From Solirubrobacterales bacterium (GTDB lineage Bacteria > Actinomycetota > Thermoleophilia > Solirubrobacterales > JACPNS01), in contig JACPNS010000018.1 in NCBI GenBank assembly GCA_016185345.1, positions 1-64,000 of the forward strand: 64,000 bases of DNA. Reading direction: 5' to 3'. Below the pieces are notes generated by a model, which saw nothing but the letters and a program-made list of their open reading frames with translations, was not told the DNA's origin and ran no database searches. Position numbers and translations under genes: made by a program. Below are positions 1 through 7,779 of the stretch, piece after piece (the first letter of the stretch is position 1; every line of letters starts with the position of its first letter).

Positions 1-33
1 AGCGTGCGCGTTCAACCGCTCCGCCACCTGTCC
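1..33 (-). tRNA. 5' half of a tRNA-Ser-like gene, cut by the window edge
   Basis: Read on the minus strand, this segment starts with the acceptor strand GGACAGG, then TG, a D-arm with the AGCGGTTGAA loop and the start of an anticodon stem (GCACGC). This order is typical of bacterial tRNA-Ser. The anticodon and 3' half lie beyond the window, so the isoacceptor cannot be stated. Just upstream on the minus strand (positions 34-60) is a TAACCT box suited to a -10 element. The same 33 bases recur at 91-123. Confidence 0.55.
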
Positions 34-90
34 TAAGCGCTGGAAGGTTACCGGGCAATCGGTGAAAACTCCGATGCGCGCCAATTGCCA

Positions 91-123
91 AGCGTGCGCG
101 TTCAACCGCTCCGCCACCTGTCC
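91..123 (-). pseudogene. Duplicated 5' half of tRNA-Ser, no 3' half
   Basis: Exact copy of positions 1-33. Going downstream on the minus strand (90 to 34) no matching anticodon stem, T-arm (GGTTCGAATCC-like) or CCTGTCC acceptor 3' strand appears, so this copy cannot fold into a tRNA. Its upstream flank (124-150, with a TAATCT box) resembles the flank of the first copy, so the promoter appears to have been duplicated with it. It could be a remnant of a tandem duplication or of integration at a tRNA gene. Confidence 0.5.
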
Positions 124-176
124 AGAGCGCAAGAGATTACCGGGGCTGATCGGCCCCAACAGGTATCGTGGGCGCA

Positions 177-485
177 ATGGCCGTAACGACCAAAGACAAC
201 CCCGAAGAGCACCAGTTTGAAATCTACGTCGACGACGCCCTCGCCGGCTTCACCGTCTACCGCTCACGCCCCGGCCTGCGCGCATTCATCCACACCGAGA
301 TCGACCCTGCATTCAAGGGCCAGGGACTTGGCGGGCACCTGATCACTGCGGCGCTCGACGCCGCTGGTCAGGCCGACGAATCTGTGCTCCCCTTCTGCCC
401 GTTCGTAAACCATTTCATCAAGACGCACGACGAGTACCTCGAGCTCGTGCCCGAAGATCAGCGCGGCCGCTTCGGGCTTGGATGA
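177..485 (+). CDS. Small GNAT-type N-acetyltransferase (NATD1/COG2388-like)
   Basis: A 102-residue protein that matches the short acetyltransferase family, which is about half a normal GNAT domain. The acetyl-CoA pyrophosphate loop is visible as KGQGLGGHL near residue 47, following the strand that ends HTEIDPAF. A second conserved patch, PFCPFVNHFIKTH, lies near residue 73 and is characteristic of this family. The substrate is unknown. The ATG at 177 is preferred over the GTG at 168 because family members start immediately before the first strand. Its stop overlaps the ATG of the next gene, so the two are probably co-translated. Confidence 0.8.
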   Translation: MAVTTKDNPEEHQFEIYVDDALAGFTVYRSRPGLRAFIHTEIDPAFKGQGLGGHLITAALDAAGQADESVLPFCPFVNHFIKTHDEYLELVPEDQRGRFGLG

Positions 486-2734
486 GAAGAGACGATCAAC
501 AGCCTGAGGACCGCTGGCGGCCATACGTTGGCGCGCCGGCCGAGCACAACGAACTCGAGACCTTCGAGCGCGAGTACACGATCGAGAGTTTTTCCCAGCG
601 CGACCTGATGCTGGACCTCGGCGCGGTGCTCTGGTTCATGCTGACCGGGATCGCAATCGGCGCGGGCAGGTTCGACGACGCGGTGGAAACCACGCTCCAG
701 GCCTACCTGAGCATCGTGATCGCGGTGACCTCGGCGGTGATCGCCGTTTCGATGCTCACCTGGATAAGGCGGCTCGACGACGAACGCACCACCCAGGTCG
801 TTGGATACATGACCGTCTACGCGCTGTTCTGTCAGTTCGCGCTCAGCTTCTATGGCCCCGGCGCACTTGGCGCGATGGTTGTCGGCCAGGTCGCTGTGGT
901 CGTCTACAGCGCTCAGTTTCTGAGCGCTCGCGGCCTCACGGCGATCCTGGCGTTGACCACTGTCTTCGCCGGACTTGGCGTTTACTACAACTACGAGGAT
1001 CCGGCGGCTCCGCACTTTCTCTCACAGACCGTGCTGATGATCATCGTCCTGTGGGCGGTGGGCTACTCCGTCCACGTGCTCAAGCAGGACCGGGCCGAGG
1101 CGCTTGAAGAGTCCGAGCGCACGGCGTTCGGCGATCCGCTGACCGGCCTTCCGAACACGCGCATGCTGCGCCGGCGAGCCTCGGCGCTGCTAGATCTGCG
1201 AAACGAACGCCTCAATCGCCAGATCGGGCTGATCGTTCTCGACCTCGATGGCTTTCGTGCGGCCAACATGCTCAACGGGCATCGCGACGGAGACAGGTTG
1301 TTGCTTGCGGCGGCCGACGCCATGCGGGAGGCGGCGCTGGAGGGTGAGTTTGTCGCCCGCACGGGAAGCGACGAGTTCAGCGTGCTCACGAGCAACGCAG
1401 AACGAGCAAGCCTTGAGGCGCGCGGAGCCGAGTTCCGAGCCGCTGTGCTTGGCGCGATCGATCAGATCGCAGGTCAGGGAGTGAACATAGACGCAAGTGT
1501 CGGCGTCGCGCTGAGCGGTGAGGGCGACGCGACATTCGAAAGCCTTCTGCGCAACGCCGACCGCGCGCTCTATCTCGTCAAGGCCGAACACGAGCGACAC
1601 GGCTCGGCCAGACGAACGAGCCTCGATGAAGAACCTGTCGAGGCGCCGTGGACCCCGTCCGAGCCACCCTTGAACCGACCCTTGACCCGCCGTGAAAGCC
1701 TGCGCTGGCGCAATCGACCGACCCAGGTCAAGTTCACCGCAATCTCCTGGCTGCTCAGCACGCTCGCCGTGGCTATATCGCTGGCGATGCCCGACGCAGT
1801 CAGCGGCAGCAGCGTCGCGATCGCGATTCTGGTCGCCTTCGGGGCTTTGATGGCGGCCACTCGCTACTGCACGAACGTCGCGCATCGTTTCTCCCAGCAA
1901 CTGCTCGACGTGTTGATCGCGTCGGTCGCCCTCGCCCTGACGATCCAATACACCGGGAACACGGCGAGCCCCGCGCTGCCGATCGCGCTGCTCATCCTGA
2001 TCTACGTCGGCTGGTTCCTGCCGCTGAAGCGGGTCCTCCCCGTCTCGATCATCTCGCTGATGATCATCTTCACGCCCTACATCTTTGGCGATGACGCCCC
2101 GGCGGAGCTGCTGGACATCGTGACGATCATCGGCGGTGTTCTCGTCGCAGCGGCACTGCTGCTCGTGCTCTATTACAACCACTACTTCCTTGAACGCGCC
2201 CAGACTCTGACCGCGCAACTCTCATCGCTCGATCCACGCGCCGGCACCTACAACCGTCGAGCGTTTGAGGAGCGCATGCGCGTGGAGCTCGACCACCTTT
2301 CCTACGGCGATCGCGACGCGCTTGCCGTGTTGATGATCGATCTCGGCAACTTCAAGAGCGTCAGCGCCAACTATGGGCGACTGATCGGCGATCAGATGCT
2401 GACCGAGGTGGCCGCTGCGCTCACGGCCGCGTCGCGTGAGGAGGACTGCATCGCACGGCTCGGAGGCGACGAGTTCGGCATCGTGGCCCCGGGTGTTGAC
2501 GCCGAGTCGGCCAGGGCATTGGCGCAACGCCTGGTGGACGCCGTGCGCGTCGCGCTACAGGACTCGGACCTGCCATCCAATGCCGAGGTCCGCCCCAGCG
2601 CCGGCTTCGCGCTGTACGGGATGCACGGGCGTACGACCGACGAGCTGGTCACCGCGGCCGACATCGCATTGACCGCGGCAAAGACCTCTGGGCGCGATCC
2701 AAACCGCGTCAGCAGTTTCGTCGTCGCTCTTTAA
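482..2734 (+). CDS. Membrane protein with two GGDEF domains
   Basis: A 750-residue protein built as an internal duplication: N-terminal hydrophobic segments (about 40-200), GGDEF domain 1 (about 215-365), a second set of membrane segments (about 415-565) and GGDEF domain 2 (about 580-735). Diguanylate cyclases make cyclic di-GMP from two GTP. Domain 1 has the degenerate signature GSDEF at 295-299 and probably cannot catalyse. Domain 2 has intact GGDEF at 661-665, with RxxD five residues upstream, which matches a product-inhibition I-site. No sensory domain other than the membrane segments is evident. A paralogue of the same architecture lies at 9943-12156. Confidence 0.88.
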   Translation: MRRDDQQPEDRWRPYVGAPAEHNELETFEREYTIESFSQRDLMLDLGAVLWFMLTGIAIGAGRFDDAVETTLQAYLSIVIAVTSAVIAVSMLTWIRRLDDERTTQVVGYMTVYALFCQFALSFYGPGALGAMVVGQVAVVVYSAQFLSARGLTAILALTTVFAGLGVYYNYEDPAAPHFLSQTVLMIIVLWAVGYSVHVLKQDRAEALEESERTAFGDPLTGLPNTRMLRRRASALLDLRNERLNRQIGLIVLDLDGFRAANMLNGHRDGDRLLLAAADAMREAALEGEFVARTGSDEFSVLTSNAERASLEARGAEFRAAVLGAIDQIAGQGVNIDASVGVALSGEGDATFESLLRNADRALYLVKAEHERHGSARRTSLDEEPVEAPWTPSEPPLNRPLTRRESLRWRNRPTQVKFTAISWLLSTLAVAISLAMPDAVSGSSVAIAILVAFGALMAATRYCTNVAHRFSQQLLDVLIASVALALTIQYTGNTASPALPIALLILIYVGWFLPLKRVLPVSIISLMIIFTPYIFGDDAPAELLDIVTIIGGVLVAAALLLVLYYNHYFLERAQTLTAQLSSLDPRAGTYNRRAFEERMRVELDHLSYGDRDALAVLMIDLGNFKSVSANYGRLIGDQMLTEVAAALTAASREEDCIARLGGDEFGIVAPGVDAESARALAQRLVDAVRVALQDSDLPSNAEVRPSAGFALYGMHGRTTDELVTAADIALTAAKTSGRDPNRVSSFVVAL

Positions 2735-2741
2735 AAGACAG

Positions 2742-2778
2742 CCGACCCGATACTCCAGTCGAACGAGCGTCGGGTCGG
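2742..2778. terminator. Hairpin between convergent genes
   Basis: Nine-base perfect arms CCGACCCGA (2742-2750) and TCGGGTCGG (2770-2778) with a 19-base loop. It lies between the stop of the GGDEF gene and the stop of a small minus-strand reading frame. There is no strong T-tract, so it would be an imperfect, bidirectional terminator. Confidence 0.5.
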
Positions 2779-2785
2779 AAGATTG

Positions 2786-2962
2786 TTACTTGACCTTCGC
2801 GTTGACAGTCGCGACGCCGAGCACAAGGCCCTTCTTGAATGCAGTCACACCGAACGCTGCGTTCAGCGCGTCGGCTGCGGCCTTGGTGAGCGAGCGGTGA
2901 GATCGGAGCGACGGCAACGCCAAGGCTTGTTGCCTGAGGACTTTGCTCCGGCCAATTCTCAT
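2786..2962 (-). CDS. Possible small basic protein, 58 residues
   Basis: An ATG at 2962 opens a 58-codon frame that ends in TAA immediately beside the hairpin at 2742-2778. The product begins MRIGRGSKVLRQQ, is rich in Arg and Lys, and its C-terminal half (ADALNAAFGVTAFKKGLVL) is amphipathic to hydrophobic, ending VNAKVK. No family is recognised. Support is limited to a sensible composition, position at the end of the fatty-acid operon and the adjacent hairpin; it could be chance. Confidence 0.35.
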   Translation of the reverse strand: MRIGRSKVLRQQALALPSLRSHRSLTKAAADALNAAFGVTAFKKGLVLGVATVNAKVK

Positions 2963-2983
2963 GGCGTGAAACCTACCCGTTCG

Positions 2984-3847
2984 CTACGCGGCGCGGGTTG
3001 TGCCGTCAACGTGCGGCGTGCCCTTTTTGGCATTGCGCACGCTGAAGTTCAGTCCGTCGCTCACTTCGGCGACGTGGAAGCCGACCTTTGACGGCAAAAG
3101 GATCGGGCGCTTGAACGCCACGTCCACCGTGAAGGCGTCGGGGAGCTTGTTGTCTACGGCAGCCAGCGCGCGCGCCTTGGTCCACATGCCGTGGGCGATC
3201 GCCTTCGGAAAACCGAATGCCTTCGCCGACAGGTTGTGCATGTGTATCGGGTTGCGGTCGCCCGAAACGCTCGCGTATCGACGGCCGAGGTCGCCCGGGA
3301 GCGACCAGACCGAAACCTGCGGAAGCTCGGCGAAGTCGATCTCCTCGGTCTTCTCGGCAGCGGCTTCCTCGGAAGGCTTGCCGATGCGAAGGTAGGTGCT
3401 GGTCGCCGTGGAGACGAGCTCCTCGCCAACACGAGCCTCGGTGATCACGTCGAACTGACGGCCCTTGGCGTGCGGACGCAGATCCTGCGCGCGCACGCTC
3501 AAGCCCAGCGGCTCGGCCGCGTCAACCTTGCGTGACTGCTCGATCTTGTTGTTGACGTGCACGAGGCCGATCACGGGGAAAGGAAATCCATCCCCCGTCA
3601 TCAGCTTCAGCTGCAACGGCATCGAGAGAACGTTGAAGAAGATCGGCGGCAGGTAGCCGGTGAGGGTGTGTTCGGTCACGCGGCCGAATGCGGCCAGGCG
3701 ATCGAGGTCAACTGCCTGCGGCTCCAACGAGACGACCGTGTCCGGCAGTTCCTTCTTGCGCGTGCCAGCCAGCGGGGTCATGCCGATGGCGGCCTTCAAG
3801 TACAGGCCACCAGCGCCCGGGGCGCTCTTCAGTTCAACGTTGCTCAT
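2984..3847 (-). CDS. htdX: MaoC-like (3R)-hydroxyacyl dehydratase, HtdX type
   Basis: A 287-residue protein of the double hot-dog MaoC dehydratase family, which removes water from 3-hydroxyacyl-CoA or -ACP. The hydratase-2 motif is visible near residue 200: GDRNPIHMHN, followed by AKAFGFPKAIAHGMW, which holds the catalytic Asp and His. The start is the ATG at 3847, with GGAG at a suitable distance; longer frames run into fabG4. Gene order dehydratase-fabG4-thiolase matches htdX-fabG4-fadA2 of Mycobacterium tuberculosis (Rv0241c-Rv0243), from which the name is taken. It is the last large gene of the operon, 11 bases after fabG4. Confidence 0.85.
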   Translation of the reverse strand: MSNVELKSAPGAGGLYLKAAIGMTPLAGTRKKELPDTVVSLEPQAVDLDRLAAFGRVTEHTLTGYLPPIFFNVLSMPLQLKLMTGDGFPFPVIGLVHVNNKIEQSRKVDAAEPLGLSVRAQDLRPHAKGRQFDVITEARVGEELVSTATSTYLRIGKPSEEAAAEKTEEIDFAELPQVSVWSLPGDLGRRYASVSGDRNPIHMHNLSAKAFGFPKAIAHGMWTKARALAAVDNKLPDAFTVDVAFKRPILLPSKVGFHVAEVSDGLNFSVRNAKKGTPHVDGTTRAA

Positions 3848-3858
3848 GGTGATTTCTC

Positions 3859-5220
3859 CTATGCGCCGATCAGCATCTGACCGCAGACGCGGACGACGTT
3901 GCCGGTCAGGCCGGTGGATGCGGGGCTCGCGTACCAGGCGATGCCCTCGGCCACGTCTACGGGCAAGCCACCCTGCTGCATCGAGTTCATGCGGCGTCCA
4001 ACCTCGCGCGGGCCCATCGGCATCGCGGCGGTCATCTGCGTTTCGATGAAGCCCGGGGCGACGGCGTTGATTGTCACGCCGTGCTTTGCCCACTCGGGAG
4101 CAGTTGACTGCACGAGGCCGATCACTCCGGCCTTCGAGGTCGAGTAGTTGGTCTGGCCTGCGCCGCCGGCGATTCCGCTCATCGACGACACGCAGATCAC
4201 GCGACCGTTGGCCTTGACCAACTGGCGGGCGAGCAGCTCGTCGTTGATGCGCTCTTCTGACGAGAGGTTGATGTCCATCAGTACCGACCACTTGTCCTCG
4301 TCCATGCGGCCGAGCGTCTTGTCCTTCGTGACACCGGCGTTGTGGACGACGATGTCCACGCCGTTGTGGTGCTCGGCGAGGAAGTCGGCGATCACCTTCG
4401 GTGCGTCTTCAGCGGTGATGTCCTCGACGATTGAGGATCCGCCGAGCTTCGCCATCAGCTTCTCGAGGTCTTCCTTCAGCGGCGGGATGTCAAGCCCTAC
4501 GACGTGCGCGCCATCGCGGGCGAGCGTCTCGGAGATCGAGGCGCCAATGCCGCGGGAAGCACCCGTGACTAGCGCGACCTTGCCGGCCAACGGCATGTTC
4601 CAGTCGATCGCACCGGCGTCTCCGCCGATTGACTCGACGATACGGGCGACCTGGCCCGAAACGTAAGCACTGCGCGGCGAGATGAAGAAGCGGAGCGTGC
4701 TTTCGATCTGGTCCTCGGCGCCCGGGGCGACGTAGACCAGGTTTACGGCCGAGCCCTTGCGGATCTCCTTGCCGACTGCGCGCGTGAAACCTTCGAGCGC
4801 GCGCTGGGCCGTTGCTTCCTTCGCGTTGCCGGTGAGCTCGGGCTGGGTGCCGAGCACGACGACGCGGCCGCAGCTCTTTACGCGACGGATCGTCGGGTGG
4901 AAGAAGCGCCACAGCTCCTCGAGCTGCGTTGAGTCCGTGATGCCGGTGGCGTCGAAGACGAGCACCTTGAAGCGCTCGTCGCCCTCGGGGGCAACGCCCG
5001 GCTCTGAGTACTCGAACTCGACGTTCGCGCTCTTCAGCGCGGCGACGAGGGACTCACCGAGGCGGCCGCCGGGAGCTGCGCCGATGAAGGCCTTGCCGGC
5101 GACGACCGGCTGACCCTTCTTGTAGCGCTCGAGCTTGGTGGGCTGGGGCAGGCCGACCTTCGGGGCGATGAAGCCGCCGACGGGGCCACGGACGAACTCT
5201 GCGTACTTGTCAGTTGGCAT
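3859..5220 (-). CDS. fabG4: High-molecular-weight 3-oxoacyl reductase (HMwFabG)
   Basis: A 453-residue protein, about 200 residues longer than ordinary FabG. The N-terminal half (about 1-200) is the flavodoxin-like extension typical of FabG4; the C-terminal half is a complete short-chain dehydrogenase. The cofactor loop TGASRGIG lies near residue 218, NAG near 293, and the active-site Ser with YSTSK near 355-370. FabG4 enzymes reduce 3-oxoacyl-CoA, usually with NADH. It is preceded by GGAG and lies 9 bases after the thiolase gene. The operon supplies thiolase, reductase, dehydratase and dehydrogenase, a full set for a fatty acid cycle in either direction. Confidence 0.92.
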   Translation of the reverse strand: MPTDKYAEFVRGPVGGFIAPKVGLPQPTKLERYKKGQPVVAGKAFIGAAPGGRLGESLVAALKSANVEFEYSEPGVAPEGDERFKVLVFDATGITDSTQLEELWRFFHPTIRRVKSCGRVVVLGTQPELTGNAKEATAQRALEGFTRAVGKEIRKGSAVNLVYVAPGAEDQIESTLRFFISPRSAYVSGQVARIVESIGGDAGAIDWNMPLAGKVALVTGASRGIGASISETLARDGAHVVGLDIPPLKEDLEKLMAKLGGSSIVEDITAEDAPKVIADFLAEHHNGVDIVVHNAGVTKDKTLGRMDEDKWSVLMDINLSSEERINDELLARQLVKANGRVICVSSMSGIAGGAGQTNYSTSKAGVIGLVQSTAPEWAKHGVTINAVAPGFIETQMTAAMPMGPREVGRRMNSMQQGGLPVDVAEGIAWYASPASTGLTGNVVRVCGQMLIGA

Positions 5221-5229
5221 GCTGGACTC

Positions 5230-6513
5230 CTAACGCTCGAGAATGGCGACAATGCCCTGGCCGCCGGCTGCGCAGATCGAGATCAATCCGCGGCCGGAGC
5301 CCTTCTCTTCGAGCAGCTTGGCGAGGTTGGCGACGATTCGCCCGCCGGTTGCGGCGAACGGGTGAGCGGCTGCGAGTGAGCCACCCTTGACATTCAGTTT
5401 TGCACGATCGATCGATCCGAGCGGTGCGTCCAGGCCGAGGCGGTTCTTGCAGAACGCCGGATCTTCCCAGGCCTTCAGCGTCGCGAGGACCTGAGCAGCG
5501 AACGCCTCGTGGATCTCGTAGAAGTCGAAGTCCTGCAGCGTGAGCTTGTTGCGCTCGAGCAGACGCGGCACCGCGTAGACCGGAGCCAGCAGCAGACCTT
5601 CCTGCTTGACAACGAAGTCAACGGCCGAGGTCTCGGCGTCAACGAAACGCGCGCGCAGCGGGAGGCCACGCTCCTTGGCCCACTCTTCCGTGCCGAGTAG
5701 AACGGCAGAAGCTCCGTCTGACAACGGGGTCGAGTTGGCGGCGGTCATCGTGCCGTCCTTGCCGCCGAAGACGGGCTTCAGCGACGCGAGCTTCTCGAGC
5801 GAGGTGTCTGCGCGCAGGTTGCCGTCGATCTCAACGCCGATGTACGGCGTGACCAGGTCATCCTGCCAACCCTCTTCCCAGGCCTTTGCAAGGTTTTGGT
5901 GGGAGTTGTAGGTGAGCTCGTCCTGGTCCTCGCGGTTGATGCCCCACTCGGCGGCGGTGAGCGCGGTGTGCTCGCCCATGCCCAGTCCGGTGCGGACTTC
6001 GCGGTTGACCGGAATCTCTGGCTTGATCATTCCCGGGCGGATGCTGGTCGCCAGCTTCAAGGCCTGTTTCTTCGGGTCCTTGATGCGATTGACATCCATC
6101 AGGACCTGACGCAGATCCTCGTTCAGCTCGATCGGAGCATCGGAGGTGGTGTCAGTACCGCCGGCGATGGCGGAGTCGATCTGACCGAGGGCGATCTTGT
6201 TTGCCATCAGGATCGCCGCCTCCAAGCCCGTACCGCAGGCCTGGCCCACGTCAAAAGCCGGTGTTTCGGGAGCGAGCTTGCTCGAGAGCACGACCTCACG
6301 CGAGAGGTTCAGCTCGCGGGCGAACTTGAGCACGGCGCCGCCGGCGAAGTCACCGATGCGCTCGCCGGCGAGGTCGTAACGGTCGACGAGACCGTCAACG
6401 GCAGCCGTGAACATGTCCTGGTTTGACGCCTTTGCGTACTGAGCGTTGGACCGCACGAATGGAATGCGGTTTCCACCGATCACCCATACCGGGCGCGGAA
6501 GCTTGGAAGCCAT
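5230..6513 (-). CDS. fadA2: Thiolase (acetyl-CoA acyltransferase, FadA2/FadI-like)
   Basis: A 427-residue thiolase that cleaves or condenses 3-oxoacyl-CoA. The nucleophilic Cys is in GQACGTGLEAA (about residue 92), the catalytic His in YEIHEAFAAQ (about 337) and the second acid/base Cys in CAAGGQG (about 416); GGSLAAAHPFAATGG precedes it as in FadI-type thiolases. AGGAG precedes the ATG. Its position between the reductase and the dehydrogenases matches the mycobacterial fadA2 locus. Direction (beta-oxidation or chain extension) cannot be read from sequence. Confidence 0.92.
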   Translation of the reverse strand: MASKLPRPVWVIGGNRIPFVRSNAQYAKASNQDMFTAAVDGLVDRYDLAGERIGDFAGGAVLKFARELNLSREVVLSSKLAPETPAFDVGQACGTGLEAAILMANKIALGQIDSAIAGGTDTTSDAPIELNEDLRQVLMDVNRIKDPKKQALKLATSIRPGMIKPEIPVNREVRTGLGMGEHTALTAAEWGINREDQDELTYNSHQNLAKAWEEGWQDDLVTPYIGVEIDGNLRADTSLEKLASLKPVFGGKDGTMTAANSTPLSDGASAVLLGTEEWAKERGLPLRARFVDAETSAVDFVVKQEGLLLAPVYAVPRLLERNKLTLQDFDFYEIHEAFAAQVLATLKAWEDPAFCKNRLGLDAPLGSIDRAKLNVKGGSLAAAHPFAATGGRIVANLAKLLEEKGSGRGLISICAAGGQGIVAILER

Positions 6514-6558
6514 TGGGGTTCTCCTAGGAAGAAGGTGCTTTTAAAAGGGACTGAGGGA

Positions 6559-7779
6559 TTACTTGAGTTGGGACGAAGACAAACCGAGCAGCTGGCGCGC
6601 GATGATCAGCAACTGAATCTGCTGCGTGCCTTCGAAGATGTCGAGAATCTTCGAGTCGCGTGACCACTTCTCGAGAAGCGAGTTCTCGGAGTAGCCGACG
6701 CTACCAGCCAATTTGACCGCGCGCAGCGTGATGTCCGTACCGCTGCGGCCGGCCTTGGCCTTGGCCATCGAGGCCTGGACCGAGTTGGGCTTGCGGTTGT
6801 CTGCCATCCACGCAGCTTCCATGGTGAGAAGCTTTGCTGCCTCCCAGTCGGCCTCGAGTTCGATGAACTCGGCGACCGCACCGGGCTGGTGCGCGGCGGG
6901 CTTGTCGTAGTTGATCTCAAAGCCGTTCGCTTCGAGCAGCGTGCGCAACTCGTCGAGCGAGGCGCGTGCAACGCCGAGCGCCATTGCGGCGACCAGCGGA
7001 CGGGTGTTGTCGAACGTCTGCATGACGCCGCCGAAGCCCTTGTCGGTGACTACCTCGGGGTCTCCCAGGAGGTTGTCCTTGTGCACGACGCAGTCCTGAA
7101 GAATGAACGCTGCGGTGTCGCTTGCGCGGATGCCGAGCTTCTCCTCGAGGCGGTCGAGCTTCATGTTCGGGTTCGAACGCTCGACGACAAACGACTTGAT
7201 TCCGGCGCGGCCCGCTGACGGGTCCACATTGGCCCAGACAACAACGAGGTCTGCGCGCTCACCAGAGGTGACGTAGATCTTCTCGCCGTTGAGGATGTAG
7301 TTGTCGCCGTCCTTGACAGCGGTGGTGCGGATCGAGGCAGAGTCAGACCCAGCTTCGGGCTCGGTGATGGCCATCGCGGCCCACTTGCCCTTGAAGCGCT
7401 TGAGCTGCTCCTCGTTGGCAACAGCTGCGATCGCGGAGTTGCCCAGGCCCTGGCCCGGCATGGTGAGCAAAAGACCACAGTCGCCCCAGCACATCTCGAT
7501 GATGCTGAGCATCGTTGAGAGGTTGGTGCCGTTCTTGTTGTCGTCTGTGTCTTCCTGCTTGAGCGTGTCGGCCTGACCGACGCCTGCTGCGCCTGCGCCC
7601 TGGCCTGCGCCCTCTTCCATTCCGTCAATCAGTGCGCGAAGCATGTCCAGCTCGACCGGGTACTCGTGGTCGAAGTTGTCGTACTTGCGTGAGTTGGGAC
7701 GCAGCAGCTCCTCGGCGACCATGTGGGCCTGACCGATCAGCGGCTTGAACTTCTTGGGTGTTTCGAGATTGATAGCCAT
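6559..7779 (-). CDS. Acyl-CoA dehydrogenase, catalytic-type subunit
   Basis: A 406-residue flavoprotein that introduces the 2,3 double bond of acyl-CoA. The FAD/substrate motif AITEPEAGSDSASI is near residue 145, and the catalytic Glu sits in DIFEGTQQIQ near residue 386, as in MCAD. A low-complexity insertion (EGAGQGAGAAGVGQ) near residue 56 is unusual. Its ATG overlaps the last base of the stop codon of the upstream dehydrogenase gene, implying coupled translation and probably a two-subunit enzyme. Mycobacterial operons of this type have a single long FadE5 at this place. Confidence 0.9.
   Translation of the reverse strand: MAINLETPKKFKPLIGQAHMVAEELLRPNSRKYDNFDHEYPVELDMLRALIDGMEEGAGQGAGAAGVGQADTLKQEDTDDNKNGTNLSTMLSIIEMCWGDCGLLLTMPGQGLGNSAIAAVANEEQLKRFKGKWAAMAITEPEAGSDSASIRTTAVKDGDNYILNGEKIYVTSGERADLVVVWANVDPSAGRAGIKSFVVERSNPNMKLDRLEEKLGIRASDTAAFILQDCVVHKDNLLGDPEVVTDKGFGGVMQTFDNTRPLVAAMALGVARASLDELRTLLEANGFEINYDKPAAHQPGAVAEFIELEADWEAAKLLTMEAAWMADNRKPNSVQASMAKAKAGRSGTDITLRAVKLAGSVGYSENSLLEKWSRDSKILDIFEGTQQIQLLIIARQLLGLSSSQLK

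Noticed and set aside
34-123. Complete second tRNA-Ser
   Set aside because: The anticodon stem does not close and there is no T-arm or 3' acceptor strand, so only a 5' fragment is present.
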